Of a DNA stretch of 64,000 nucleotides, positions 24,498-34,120 are shown piece by piece. Under the pieces are notes generated by a model. It worked only from the letters and a program-made list of their open reading frames with translations. It did not search any database and was not told the DNA's origin. Each line of letters opens with the position of its first letter. Position 1 is the stretch's first letter. The stretch covers positions 1,302,001 to 1,366,000 of the forward strand of contig NZ_CP076129.1 in NCBI RefSeq assembly GCF_018736065.1. The letters are read 5' to 3'. Source of the stretch: Flammeovirga kamogawensis (GTDB lineage Bacteria > Bacteroidota > Bacteroidia > Cytophagales > Flammeovirgaceae). The position numbers and the translations under genes were made by a program.

Positions 24498-27400
24498 ATG
24501 TTACAGAAATTTATTGATAGACCTATTCTATCGACGGTTATCTCTGTGGTAATCACTTTGTTGGGTATTTTAGGGTATATAGAATTACCTGTTTCTCAAT
24601 ATCCAAATATTGCCCCACCAACTGTATCAGTAGATGCTAGTTACCCTGGTGCAAGTGCAGAAACAATTCTTGAAAGTGTAATTGTGCCTATAGAAGACCA
24701 AATTAATGGTGTAGAAGGAATGACATATATGACTTCTAGTGCTAGTAATGATGGTGGAGCAAGTATAACAGTGTTCTTTGAACAAGGAGTAAACCCCGAT
24801 GTTGCTGCTGTAAACGTTCAAAACCGTGTTGCAAGAGCAAATTCTAAATTACCAGCAGAGGTAATTAGAAATGGTGTAATTACAGAGAAAAAAGAAAACT
24901 CGGCTTTAATGTATGCCGCTGTTTATTCAGAAAATAAAGATTACGACGAAACGTTTGTATTTAACTATTTTAATATTCATGTAAAACCAGAACTACAACG
25001 TATTAAAGGTGTAGCATCGGTAAGTGCTTTTGGAGCGAAAGATTATGCCATGAGAGTTTGGTTAGATCCTGCGAAAATGGCGAGTTATTCTTTAACTACA
25101 ACGGATATTAGAAACGCAATTAATGAGCAAAGTTTAGAAGCTGCAGCTGGTGCATTAGGTCAGAACTCTGGTTCACCGTTTGAGTTTGTGATTAAGTACA
25201 AAGGTCGTTTCAAAAATAAAAATGAATACGAAGATATCATTATCCGATCAATGGGTAATGGTCGTTATTTACGTTTAAAAGATGTAGCTACGGTAGAACT
25301 AGATGCTTTTTCTTATAACTCAAAGAGTATCACTCTTGGTCATCCAAGTATTAGTTTTGGTATATATCAAACACCGGGTTCTAATGCACAAAAAGTAATC
25401 GAAAATATTCATGAAGAATTAAAAAGGTTAGAGAAAACTTTTCCTGATGATGTAAAATATGTGATTAATTTTGATACTAATCGTTTTTTATCAGCATCAA
25501 TGGAAAAAGTAAAACACACTTTATTAGAAGCATTTATTTTAGTGTTTTTAGTTGTTTTACTTTTCTTACAAGATTTTAAATCTACTTTAATTCCAGCTAT
25601 TGCTGTTCCAGTAGCAATTATAGGTACATTCTTTTTCCTTAATCTATTTGGGTACTCCTTAAACTTACTAACATTATTTGCTTTAGTTCTAGCAATTGGT
25701 ATTGTAGTAGATGATGCTATCGTTGTAGTAGAGGCAGTGCATGCTAAGCTAGATATGGGAGAAACTGATGTACATAAAGCTACATCAACAGCTATGGATG
25801 AAATTGGAGGAGCTATTATTTCAATTACATTGGTAATGGCAGCCGTATTTATTCCTATTACTTTTATTAAAGGGCCGTCAGGAGTTTTTTATGAGCAATT
25901 TGGTGTCACACTAATTATTGCTATTCTTATTTCTGCAGTGAATGCATTAACATTGAGTCCTGCCCTTTGCGTAATGTTCTTGAAAGGGCATCACCCAGAT
26001 AAGAAAAAGAAGTTAATAGATAAATTTTATGATGCTTTTAACCTAGCTTTTGATATTGCTGTAAGAAAATACGGTAGAGCATTGCAAGTAATGTTAAAGC
26101 ATAAATGGATTACTGTTTTAGCACTTGCTGGTTCTATTGCGGGTATTGTTTATTTTGATGCGAATACACCATCTGGCTTTGTTCCTTCTGAAGATAGAGG
26201 GGTAATTTTTGTGAATATGGAATTACCAATTGGTTCTTCTTTAGACCGTACATATGCGATGACCGAAGAGATGTTAGATTCTATGAAGAATATTAAAGGT
26301 ATTCATAGTGCATCTATGCGTTCTGGTTCTAACTTTTTCTCAGGTGCCGGTAGTTCTTATGCTCTTGGTTTTGTTTTATTAAAGGGATATGAAGAAAGAA
26401 CAACTCCAGAAACAAGCTTAGAGGGGATAATGGCTCAATTAAAAGCAAAAACAGCTAATATTAAAACAGCTCGTTCTATTTTCTTTGTACCTCCAAGTAT
26501 ACCAGGTTTTGGTAGTTCAGATGGTTTTGAATTCCAGATTCTTGATAAATCATCAGGTACTTTAAAAGGGTTAGATGAGGTATCTAAAGAATTTACAAAT
26601 CAGGTTAGTAATAGCCCTGTAATAGGTTTTGCATCGAACTCATTTAATGTCAATTTCCCACAATTAGAAATGGAAATTGATGTGGCAAAAGCAAAAGAGT
26701 CAAAAGTAGTGATTAAAGATATTTTTAGTACACTTCAAGGCTTTATTGGTGGTTATTATGTAGCAGATTTTACTCGTTTTGGTAAACAATTAAGAGTAAA
26801 TATGCAGGTAAAACCAGAAGATAGAAAAGATGCTTCGAGTTTAGACAAAATGTTTGTGAAAAATAGTGAAGGTAATATGGTGCAAATTTCAGAATTTGTT
26901 CACCTAAAACGTACTTATGGACCACAATCAATAAAGCGTTTTAACTTGTACAATTCAGTTTCTGTAACTGGTGGAGTAATGCCAGGACATTCATCTGGTG
27001 AGGCGATTGCTGAAATCAACCGTTTAGCAGAGGAAACATTACCACAAAACTATCAGATTGCCTATTCTGGTTTAACTAGAGAGGAAATTAATTCTTCAGG
27101 TCAATCAGTGTATATTTTTATGTTGAGTATTCTATTTACTTACTTGTTTTTAGCAGCTCAATATGAAAGTTATATCGTTCCTTTTACTGTTTTATTATCT
27201 ATTCCTTTTGGTATTTTTGGAGCATATGCTTTTACCAACTGGGCTGGCTTAGAGAATAATATTTACTTCCAAGTTGCCATGATTATGCTTGTGGGATTAC
27301 TTGCTAAAAATGCTATTTTAATAGTAGAATTTGCATTACAAAGAAGGCAAGAAGGACTTTCATTAGTTAATGCAGCTTTAGAAGGAGCAAAAGAACGTAT

Positions 27401-27629
27401 TCGTCCTATTTTAATGACCTCTTTTGCATTTATACTTGGTTTAATGCCACTGGTATTAGCAACAGGAGTTGGAGCAGCAGGTAATAGATCTATCGGTACA
27501 GGTGCAGTGGCAGGGCTATTTGTAGGTACAATGTTAGGCTTATTGTTTATACCTGTATTGTTTGTTTTCTTCCAAGGGATTCAAGAAAAAATTACTCCTT
27601 TAAAAAAGATTGAAGATCAAAAGAATTAG
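24498..27629 (+). CDS. RND (HAE1-type) multidrug efflux permease
   Basis: The product has 1043 residues, the normal length for AcrB-like pumps. The N-terminus MLQKFIDRPILSTVISVVI, the proton-relay aspartates in IGIVVDDAIVVVEAV, the porter-domain start GYIELPVSQYPNIAPPTVSV, and the second-half motifs KNAILIVEFALQRR and RPILMTSFAFILGLMPL are all present. It uses the proton gradient to extrude amphiphilic compounds through the adaptor and TolC-like channel encoded on either side. It begins 14 nt after the adaptor gene and ends 3 nt before the channel gene. The C-terminal tail is short and Lys-rich. Confidence 0.96.
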   Translation: MLQKFIDRPILSTVISVVITLLGILGYIELPVSQYPNIAPPTVSVDASYPGASAETILESVIVPIEDQINGVEGMTYMTSSASNDGGASITVFFEQGVNPDVAAVNVQNRVARANSKLPAEVIRNGVITEKKENSALMYAAVYSENKDYDETFVFNYFNIHVKPELQRIKGVASVSAFGAKDYAMRVWLDPAKMASYSLTTTDIRNAINEQSLEAAAGALGQNSGSPFEFVIKYKGRFKNKNEYEDIIIRSMGNGRYLRLKDVATVELDAFSYNSKSITLGHPSISFGIYQTPGSNAQKVIENIHEELKRLEKTFPDDVKYVINFDTNRFLSASMEKVKHTLLEAFILVFLVVLLFLQDFKSTLIPAIAVPVAIIGTFFFLNLFGYSLNLLTLFALVLAIGIVVDDAIVVVEAVHAKLDMGETDVHKATSTAMDEIGGAIISITLVMAAVFIPITFIKGPSGVFYEQFGVTLIIAILISAVNALTLSPALCVMFLKGHHPDKKKKLIDKFYDAFNLAFDIAVRKYGRALQVMLKHKWITVLALAGSIAGIVYFDANTPSGFVPSEDRGVIFVNMELPIGSSLDRTYAMTEEMLDSMKNIKGIHSASMRSGSNFFSGAGSSYALGFVLLKGYEERTTPETSLEGIMAQLKAKTANIKTARSIFFVPPSIPGFGSSDGFEFQILDKSSGTLKGLDEVSKEFTNQVSNSPVIGFASNSFNVNFPQLEMEIDVAKAKESKVVIKDIFSTLQGFIGGYYVADFTRFGKQLRVNMQVKPEDRKDASSLDKMFVKNSEGNMVQISEFVHLKRTYGPQSIKRFNLYNSVSVTGGVMPGHSSGEAIAEINRLAEETLPQNYQIAYSGLTREEINSSGQSVYIFMLSILFTYLFLAAQYESYIVPFTVLLSIPFGIFGAYAFTNWAGLENNIYFQVAMIMLVGLLAKNAILIVEFALQRRQEGLSLVNAALEGAKERIRPILMTSFAFILGLMPLVLATGVGAAGNRSIGTGAVAGLFVGTMLGLLFIPVLFVFFQGIQEKITPLKKIEDQKN

Positions 27630-27632
27630 AAT

Positions 27633-29027
27633 ATGAAATCAATTAAATACCTAGTGTATAGTATTCTTATTGGTTTACTATTCACATCTTGTTTACTTCG
27701 AAAAGAGTATAAAAGAACTGTTCAGGTAGATAACGATCATCTTTACAGAATAGATACAGCAGTAGATTCTACGCAAAATTTTGGTACTATTATTTGGGCT
27801 GATTTCTTTAAAGATTCAGTACTTAAACAATATATTGAGAGAGGCTTAGAGCAGAATTTTGATGTTCGTATTGCCTTAGAAAATGTAGAAATTGCAAAAT
27901 CTAGATTCAAGCAAGGTAAGCAAGTAAATCTACCTACAATCTCTGGTAATGTTTCCGGATCATATATCAAAAACACTCAAAATGGTCAGTTTGGTAATGC
28001 TTTAGGGGATATATCTAGTTACAATGTTGGGTTAGATGTTTCTTGGGAAGCTGATATTTGGGGTAAATTAAAGGCAACCACAGAAGTTGCTCGTATGAAT
28101 TTATTGCAACAATCTGAAGTTAAAAAAGCAATTACATCTGATTTAGTTAGTCAAATTGCATTTAGTTACTACAGGTTAATTGGTTATGATAAACAGAAGG
28201 AAATACTTGAAAAAACGATTACATCTAGACAAGAAAGTTTAGAAGTAACCGAAGCTCTTTTTTCTGCTGGTGAAGTAACTTTAGTAGCTGTAAAACAATC
28301 GGAGGCTTTATTATATAATTCTAAAGTTCTTTTAGTTGAAGTAGAAAAGAATATTGAAATTACAGAAAATGCACTTTCATTTTTGATGGGAGAGTCTGGG
28401 CAGTTATTAGATAGAGATACTACATTTACAGATCGTTTTGATTTTAAATTGGATGTAGGGTTACCTATTCAGCTGTTAGAAAATAGACCTGATGTTAAAT
28501 CGGCAGAATACTTACTTATTAATTCATTTGAACAAGTAAATATTGCAAAGGCTAATTTTTACCCTACGTTAAAAATTTCTGCAGGAGGTGGTTTTCAAAG
28601 TACTGCTTTAGAAAATTGGTTTTCTCCTTCATCATTTTTATTTAATGTTTTAGGGCAAGCAACTCAACCTATTTGGAATCAGCGTAAAATTAAAACTGAA
28701 TATGAAGTTAGTCAGTCGCAAGAAAAGAAAGCACTGTTTAATTTTCAGAAACAGATTTTAATGGCTGGACAAGAGGTTTCTAATTCTGTTATGATTATTA
28801 ATAGACAAGGTGATATTATTAATAACCAACAATTAGAATGCGATGCTTATAGAGATGCTGTTGAATATTCTCAAGATTTACTTCTATTTGGTTCAGCTAA
28901 TTATTTAGAAGTAATTACTGCAAGACAAAATCTATTACAAGCAGAATTAATTTTAGTGAACAGACAACTTGATCTAATCACTGAGTACATTAAATTATAC
29001 AATGCCCTTGGAGGTGGATGGAGTTAA
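27633..29027 (+). CDS. TolC/OprM-type outer-membrane efflux lipoprotein
   Basis: The product has 464 residues. A lipoprotein signal with Cys in LLFTSC is followed by two outer-membrane efflux (OEP) repeats. Typical features are the coiled helices starting YIERGLEQNFDVRIALEN, the beta-barrel segment YNVGLDVSWEADIWGKL, the second repeat at LLENRPDVKSAEYLL, and the ending YIKLYNALGGGW, the usual last residues of NodT-family channels. It completes the tripartite efflux operon, with a terminator 23 nt after the stop. Confidence 0.95.
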   Translation: MKSIKYLVYSILIGLLFTSCLLRKEYKRTVQVDNDHLYRIDTAVDSTQNFGTIIWADFFKDSVLKQYIERGLEQNFDVRIALENVEIAKSRFKQGKQVNLPTISGNVSGSYIKNTQNGQFGNALGDISSYNVGLDVSWEADIWGKLKATTEVARMNLLQQSEVKKAITSDLVSQIAFSYYRLIGYDKQKEILEKTITSRQESLEVTEALFSAGEVTLVAVKQSEALLYNSKVLLVEVEKNIEITENALSFLMGESGQLLDRDTTFTDRFDFKLDVGLPIQLLENRPDVKSAEYLLINSFEQVNIAKANFYPTLKISAGGGFQSTALENWFSPSSFLFNVLGQATQPIWNQRKIKTEYEVSQSQEKKALFNFQKQILMAGQEVSNSVMIINRQGDIINNQQLECDAYRDAVEYSQDLLLFGSANYLEVITARQNLLQAELILVNRQLDLITEYIKLYNALGGGWS

Positions 29028-29050
29028 TTAATAATTAATTGCATGTAATA

Positions 29051-29088
29051 AAAAAGACATTTCAATTTAAAATTGGGATGTCTTTTTT
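29051..29088 (+). terminator. Rho-independent terminator of the efflux operon
   Basis: A long stem begins with AAAAAGACAT (29051-29060) and closes at ATGTCTTTTT, with extra pairing inside, and ends in a T-run. Confidence 0.9.
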
Positions 29089-29160
29089 ATATTAACAAAT
29101 ATTACTAAATTCGACACCAAGCAACTATTATTTTTTAAATACTATTTTACAAACTTTATT

Positions 29161-30369
29161 ATGAAATACTTATTATTGTGCCTTACTACTATTATGTGCT
29201 TTTCATTTTCAGGGTATGCCCAGAAAGTGAAAAATGAAAAAGTGGAATTTAGCTATGTGCAGTATCCATCTGAGCCATTCCCTAGAGCAGAAAGAAACTA
29301 CAAAATTGAAGCTGAGGCTACTAATCAAGACGTCAAAGCAAAAAAGAAAAAGGAATATGACGAAGAGGTAGCTAAAATTGATGCAAAATATGAAGAGGAA
29401 TTAGCAGCACTTAGAAGAGAGCAAGCTGTATATGATTCATCATCTACAGGTTCTAAAATTGCCTCAAACATTTTATTAGGTGATAAAAGACCTGAATTAT
29501 CTGAAATCAGAAAAGGGACTTACCCAGTTGAACCGGTTTATCCAAAAGTAATTGATGGTTCTGCTGTAGTACATTCAAAAATTAAATTAAGTGGTTTAAA
29601 AGAAACTGATGATGCTCCTGTTACTATTAAATTTACTTTTCCAGGAATGGATTATACAGAAGCAGAGATAATTGGTGATTCGGTTTACCATTATAGTTAT
29701 ACGATTAAAAATCCAGTTAAATTAACTGTGTCAACAGCAGAAGGAGAAATATTATATGATGGTTTTGTAAATAATTCAGATACATATAAAACTATTAAAT
29801 ATGGTAAAGAAACTGATAAGTATAAACTTATGAAAAACTGGAAAGGAACTAGAGTTGCTAATATCCAGGGCAATGAAAGTAGTATCCTTAAAGACAATAT
29901 GAAATCAGCAAACACTCTCTTAAATAGTAAATATGGCTATGTAGTTAAAGAATCAGAATTTAAGATATTTATGGGGGCTTCTAAAAAAGATATTTATACT
30001 GATCATGCTGAAGCTTTTAACAATGCTATTTTAGGATATAACTTACTTGAAAATGAAGCAGATTATACTGAAGCAAAAGAATATTTAGATGCATCAATTG
30101 AAGCTTGGGAATTATCTTTAAAAGAAAAAGATATAAAGAATAAAAAGGCTAAGATTAATGCTAAAGTAGCAGGTGGATTACATTTTAATTTAACAGCCTC
30201 ATATCTGTTTACTAAAAACTTTAAAAAAGTATCTTATCACTCTTCACAATTAAAAGTATTGGGTGAAGGCAAATATGAAAGACGTTTAAAAGATATTGAT
30301 GACTTTATTAGAGATTATAAATCAAGATATAAAGCATTTTCAGCAGCACTTGCTCAAAGAGAAGAATAG
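29161..30369 (+). CDS. Secreted protein of unknown function
   Basis: The product has 402 residues. It has a signal peptide (MKYLLLCLTTIMCFSFSGYA) and then a charged helical stretch rich in Lys and Glu (~55-90, EEELAALRREQAVYD) that could form a short coiled coil. A beta-rich middle (KIKLSGLKETDDAPVTIKF) and a helical C-terminal third (~270-400) follow, where AEAFNNAILGYNLLENEADY and AKEYLDASIEAWELSLKEK look like TPR-type helices. I do not recognise the family. It is monocistronic: a terminator lies upstream at 29051 and another downstream at 30397. Periplasmic location is inferred from the signal peptide and the lack of a sorting domain or lipobox. Confidence 0.75.
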   Translation: MKYLLLCLTTIMCFSFSGYAQKVKNEKVEFSYVQYPSEPFPRAERNYKIEAEATNQDVKAKKKKEYDEEVAKIDAKYEEELAALRREQAVYDSSSTGSKIASNILLGDKRPELSEIRKGTYPVEPVYPKVIDGSAVVHSKIKLSGLKETDDAPVTIKFTFPGMDYTEAEIIGDSVYHYSYTIKNPVKLTVSTAEGEILYDGFVNNSDTYKTIKYGKETDKYKLMKNWKGTRVANIQGNESSILKDNMKSANTLLNSKYGYVVKESEFKIFMGASKKDIYTDHAEAFNNAILGYNLLENEADYTEAKEYLDASIEAWELSLKEKDIKNKKAKINAKVAGGLHFNLTASYLFTKNFKKVSYHSSQLKVLGEGKYERRLKDIDDFIRDYKSRYKAFSAALAQREE

Positions 30370-30396
30370 ATTTTAGGTAGTACATATATATATTAA

Positions 30397-30438
30397 TCCA
30401 TCAAGTAGTAATTAATTACTACTTGATGGATTTTTTTT
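30397..30438 (+). terminator. Perfect palindrome terminator
   Basis: A perfect 34-nt palindrome (30397-30430) is followed by eight T residues, 27 nt after the stop codon of the preceding gene. Confidence 0.9.
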
Positions 30439-30762
30439 ATTACATGAATTTTCAAATAAGTCAGTGTTCTTTAAAGCTTATGTACAGTGTTATCAAACAG
30501 GAGTGTGTTTTATGATATAATTAGACAATTCGACTAATAGTCCTCGAAAATATAATTATTCTAATATCATATTTAAATAATTGATGAATAATTAGTTTTG
30601 GAGTTTATAGGAGGTCAAGATCTGATTGTTATAGGTATAAAGGTGGTTATTTCTCTAAAAAAACGCTCTATATATTGTAGCATCAACACTTAAAGAGAGA
30701 GTTTAGTGATCATGACTTTTATGATTTCAGTAAATTCTAAAGATCAATAACTATGAAATATT
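30439..30762 (+). other. Intergenic leader of the first beta-helix gene
   Basis: No gene is seen. The stretch contains the motif at 30670-30691 that recurs upstream of the paralogous gene at 39516, and so probably carries the promoter and 5' leader of the beta-helix gene. Confidence 0.5.
30670..30691 (+). promoter_or_regulatory. Conserved upstream motif (copy 1) before a T9SS beta-helix gene
   Basis: Two blocks, ATATATTGT and CAACACTT, occur here and at 39426-39447 with the same overall length (22 nt, 18 identical). Copy 1 ends 71 nt before its ATG and copy 2 ends 68 nt before its ATG. TATATTGT is close to the Bacteroidota -7 element TAnnTTTG, so this may be the promoter core plus a conserved transcript start, or a regulator site. 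Confidence 0.5.
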
Positions 30763-33700
30763 ATGAAAATAAAATTATTACTTTTACTAACATTTTTGGC
30801 TCTTGGTACAACAACTATTTTTGCACAATCAACCTACTATGTAGATAATATGAATGGTGCAGATAGCAATAATGGTTTATCAGAAAATTCGGCTTGGAAA
30901 ACACTAGATAAAGTGAAAAGCACTAGTTGGAAGTATAAACCTGGAGATAGCATATTATTTCATTCTGGACAGGTTTGGCAAGGTAGGCTTTTCTTTAATC
31001 AGCTTTTTGGTACTAAAGCCGCTCCTATTGTTTTTAGTTCTTATGGAAACGGAGCAAAACCACATATTAAAGGAAATGGAGAAGGGAGTTCTACAGTACA
31101 ATTAATGAATTGTGGCTATGTTACTTTTAATGGTTTTGAAGTAACAAATAAAGGAGAACAACCAAAAGGTGGGAGATATGGAATAGAAATTAGAGCAAAT
31201 AATTATGGTGAAATTTATGGAACACAGATAGTAAATTGTGATATTCATGATGTAAATGGTGAACAGGAAAAAGGTAAAGGCCAAGGTGGAGGAATCCTTG
31301 TTAAAAATACAGGAAACTCTGTTAGAAGCCGTTTGGTTGACGTTCTAATTGAAGGCAACCATATTTATGATATTGTTAGAAATGGAATTTATGGAAACTA
31401 CAACTTTGGTTTAGAAAACCCTTTTAGAAATAAGAATATTGTTATTCGAAAAAACGTAATTGAAAGAATACCTGGTGATGCTATTGTTGCTTTTGGTATG
31501 GAAAACGCTTTAGTAGAATACAATATATGTAGAAATTTTACTCCTTTGTTAGATGCAGATGATAATGCAGCAGCTGGCATTTGGGCTTTCAATTCATCAA
31601 ATACTATTATTCAATACAATCAAGTAAGTGGGCATAAAGCTAAACATGATGGCCAAGGTTATGATGCTGATTTTAATTGTGAAAATACAGTTATTCAGTA
31701 CAATTATAGTTTTGACAATGTAGGAGGATTTTTACTAATCTGCTCAGATGGCTCTAAATCTACTGCTTTTAATACAAATCCAATCGTTAGGTATAACTTA
31801 AGTATTGGAGATGGTTTTAGGACCGACGGCAAAAAATACGCAAACAAAGCACCTTCTATTCATATTGCAGGACCTGTAGAAGGGGCTCAAATTTATAATA
31901 ATACAATTTATACACCTAAGAAACCGTCTTCTGTAGCAAAGGAATTTGTGAAATCGAATAGCTGGTTTGGCGTAAGTAATAACACATCATTCTATAATAA
32001 TACGTTTTATGGGGTAGACGAAATGCAGTTTGATATGACTACAAGTAAAAATAATGTGTTTTCTAACAACGCCTACCATGGTACTACAAATTCTTTAGAT
32101 GACAACCCGATTGCTGGTACTCTTTTAGGAAACCATTATGATTCTCTTACTAATAAAAATACAAACGGTTTTAATGTTGATAACAATGGTGGAAAAGATT
32201 TCTTTGGGAATACAGCTTCTAATAACAACGTCGGTTTTTTTAGTAGTAATGATCAAAGCATATTATCATTATCTAAAAGATTAGTAGCCAATACGTTGGA
32301 GGTTGCTATTGATGGAGCAATATCAAATGCTAACGTTAGAGTAGTAAATCTTGTAGATTCTTTAATGGAAAAACACAATGCAGTTACTGGTGTATTACCA
32401 ATAGATGTTTCAACTTATCCTCAAGGAGTATATATGGTAATTTTGGAAGATGGTTCATCGGTAACAACTCAGAAGTTTATAAAAGTGAAAGATGTTGAAT
32501 TTGATGAACTAGAACCAACACCTAATCCAATACCAAAACCTCCTGTAGAAACTTTAGAAGATGAAATTACTCTAAATGTTGGAGAGGTTAAACCGCTGGT
32601 AATTAAAAATACATTGTCTTGGGAAAGTGATAATGAAGTTGTTGTTTCTGTAGATGATAATGGAATAATTACAGCCTTAGAGGGAGGGGTTGCACTAATT
32701 TCTGCTTTTGATGATAAAGGTGAATTAATACGTGAAATAACTGTTGTTTCAATATCAAATGGTGCGGTTAGTGTACCTCAAATCACTAATGTAATTTCGG
32801 CAGAAACTTCTGCAAAAATTTTATTTACTGAAGGAAAAAATACTACTTATCATAGAGTAGGATATAGAGCAGAAGGGAAACCCTGGCAAATAGCAGATAG
32901 TGTTTATAATACAGCTTTAGATAGTTATCAATTATCTGATTTAGAAGCTAACACAACGTATCATTTTAGAATACGTGCTATGAATAATACCAATATTTCG
33001 GCATGGTCGGCAACTGTTTCTTTTGTAACTCAATTAAATGAGATTGATATTACACTTAGTGAGCGTGAAGTAAACCTAAATACGGGAGATAAACACCAGC
33101 TTATTGCCACTATTCTACCACAAGAAGCTGCAAACCAAGAGTTATTGTGGAATAGTGACAACCCTTCAGTTGTTAAAGTTGATAATCAGGGAGTTGTTGA
33201 AGCTTTAGCAGGTGGTATTGCTACAATTACTGTAACTACTTTAGATGGGAATGTAACCACATCGGCAACAATTATTTCTACTAGTTCTGGAGCTGTTGGT
33301 ATCCCTGTAGTTTTAGATATTTCTCCATCAGAAACATCTGCAGAAGTTGCTTTTACAGAAGGAAGTAATGCAACTTATCATAGATTAGAATACCGTATAA
33401 GAGGGAGTTTATGGGTAGAAATTGATAGTGTTTTTAATACCTCTGTTGATATTTACCAATTAACAGGGTTATTAAAAGGTACAACTTATCAATTTAGAAT
33501 GCGTGCAGTAAATGGTACAGGTTTATCATCATGGTCTAAAATTCAAACATTTATTACATCAGGAAGTAATGCAAGACTGAATGGTAATACATCAATTTCT
33601 AATTTAGAACAGGATATTAGTATCTATCCTAACCCAATATCGAGTGGGATGGCTAATATTGTATTGCAAAAAGAAACTAGCAATTTAATAATTGAAATTT

Positions 33701-33849
33701 ATACTAGTATTGGTCAGTTATATAAAGTAGAGAAAAGTACAAATACTTCTCGTTATAAGGTTGATATTTCAGGGTATTCATCAGGTATTTATTTTCTTAA
33801 AATAGTTACTGACAATAAGATGTATACAAAGAGAATTACAATCAGATAA
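30763..33849 (+). CDS. T9SS-exported right-handed beta-helix protein (polysaccharide lyase/hydrolase-like), copy 1
   Basis: The product has 1028 residues. A signal peptide is followed by a right-handed parallel beta-helix (~22-490) starting STYYVDNMNGADSNNGLSEN. It has coils such as VDVLIEGNHIYDIVRNGIYG, VIQYNYSFDNVGGFLLIC and AQIYNNTIYTPKK, and a possible active-site loop HDGQGYDADFNCEN. Then come Big2 (~599-660), FN3 (~666-750), Big2 (~756-835), FN3 (~843-935) and a type A T9SS sorting domain (~946-1028, ISIYPNPISSG). Such beta-helix proteins act on acidic or sulfated polysaccharides (pectate lyase-like, GH28/82/110/141-like folds); I cannot assign a CAZy family. It is about three-quarters identical over the helix part to the gene at 39516, judged by eye. 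The two flank a sulfatase fusion, which points to a sulfated glycan. Confidence 0.85.
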   Translation: MKIKLLLLLTFLALGTTTIFAQSTYYVDNMNGADSNNGLSENSAWKTLDKVKSTSWKYKPGDSILFHSGQVWQGRLFFNQLFGTKAAPIVFSSYGNGAKPHIKGNGEGSSTVQLMNCGYVTFNGFEVTNKGEQPKGGRYGIEIRANNYGEIYGTQIVNCDIHDVNGEQEKGKGQGGGILVKNTGNSVRSRLVDVLIEGNHIYDIVRNGIYGNYNFGLENPFRNKNIVIRKNVIERIPGDAIVAFGMENALVEYNICRNFTPLLDADDNAAAGIWAFNSSNTIIQYNQVSGHKAKHDGQGYDADFNCENTVIQYNYSFDNVGGFLLICSDGSKSTAFNTNPIVRYNLSIGDGFRTDGKKYANKAPSIHIAGPVEGAQIYNNTIYTPKKPSSVAKEFVKSNSWFGVSNNTSFYNNTFYGVDEMQFDMTTSKNNVFSNNAYHGTTNSLDDNPIAGTLLGNHYDSLTNKNTNGFNVDNNGGKDFFGNTASNNNVGFFSSNDQSILSLSKRLVANTLEVAIDGAISNANVRVVNLVDSLMEKHNAVTGVLPIDVSTYPQGVYMVILEDGSSVTTQKFIKVKDVEFDELEPTPNPIPKPPVETLEDEITLNVGEVKPLVIKNTLSWESDNEVVVSVDDNGIITALEGGVALISAFDDKGELIREITVVSISNGAVSVPQITNVISAETSAKILFTEGKNTTYHRVGYRAEGKPWQIADSVYNTALDSYQLSDLEANTTYHFRIRAMNNTNISAWSATVSFVTQLNEIDITLSEREVNLNTGDKHQLIATILPQEAANQELLWNSDNPSVVKVDNQGVVEALAGGIATITVTTLDGNVTTSATIISTSSGAVGIPVVLDISPSETSAEVAFTEGSNATYHRLEYRIRGSLWVEIDSVFNTSVDIYQLTGLLKGTTYQFRMRAVNGTGLSSWSKIQTFITSGSNARLNGNTSISNLEQDISIYPNPISSGMANIVLQKETSNLIIEIYTSIGQLYKVEKSTNTSRYKVDISGYSSGIYFLKIVTDNKMYTKRITIR

Positions 33850-33877
33850 TTGGTTTGAAAAACAATCATATACATTA

Positions 33878-33914
33878 CCTTTCTATTGGTTATTAATCAA
33901 TAGAAAGGCTTTTG
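33878..33914 (+). terminator. Rho-independent terminator after beta-helix copy 1
   Basis: CCTTTCTATTG (33878-33888) pairs perfectly with CAATAGAAAGG (33898-33908), followed by CTTTTG. The T-run is short, so termination may be partial. Confidence 0.7.
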
Positions 33915-34120
33915 TGTTTAATCACATTTTGCATATTTAAGTAATTGATTATCAATATTTAAAATTCAATCTTATTAAGATGAAATCAATAGTATTTTGA
34001 CCTAAAATAACCACATCTATACTAACTTAAACGTATTGTTATTCATTCTGAAATCATAGGATTATATTCACAATATCATTAGTGTTTAAGGAACACTTAT
34101 CAACTAAATTTTTTTTTGAA

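Noticed and set aside
34082-34120. Upstream GTG start for the sulfatase fusion
   Set aside because: It adds 13 residues before a typical signal peptide that begins with ATG at 34121.
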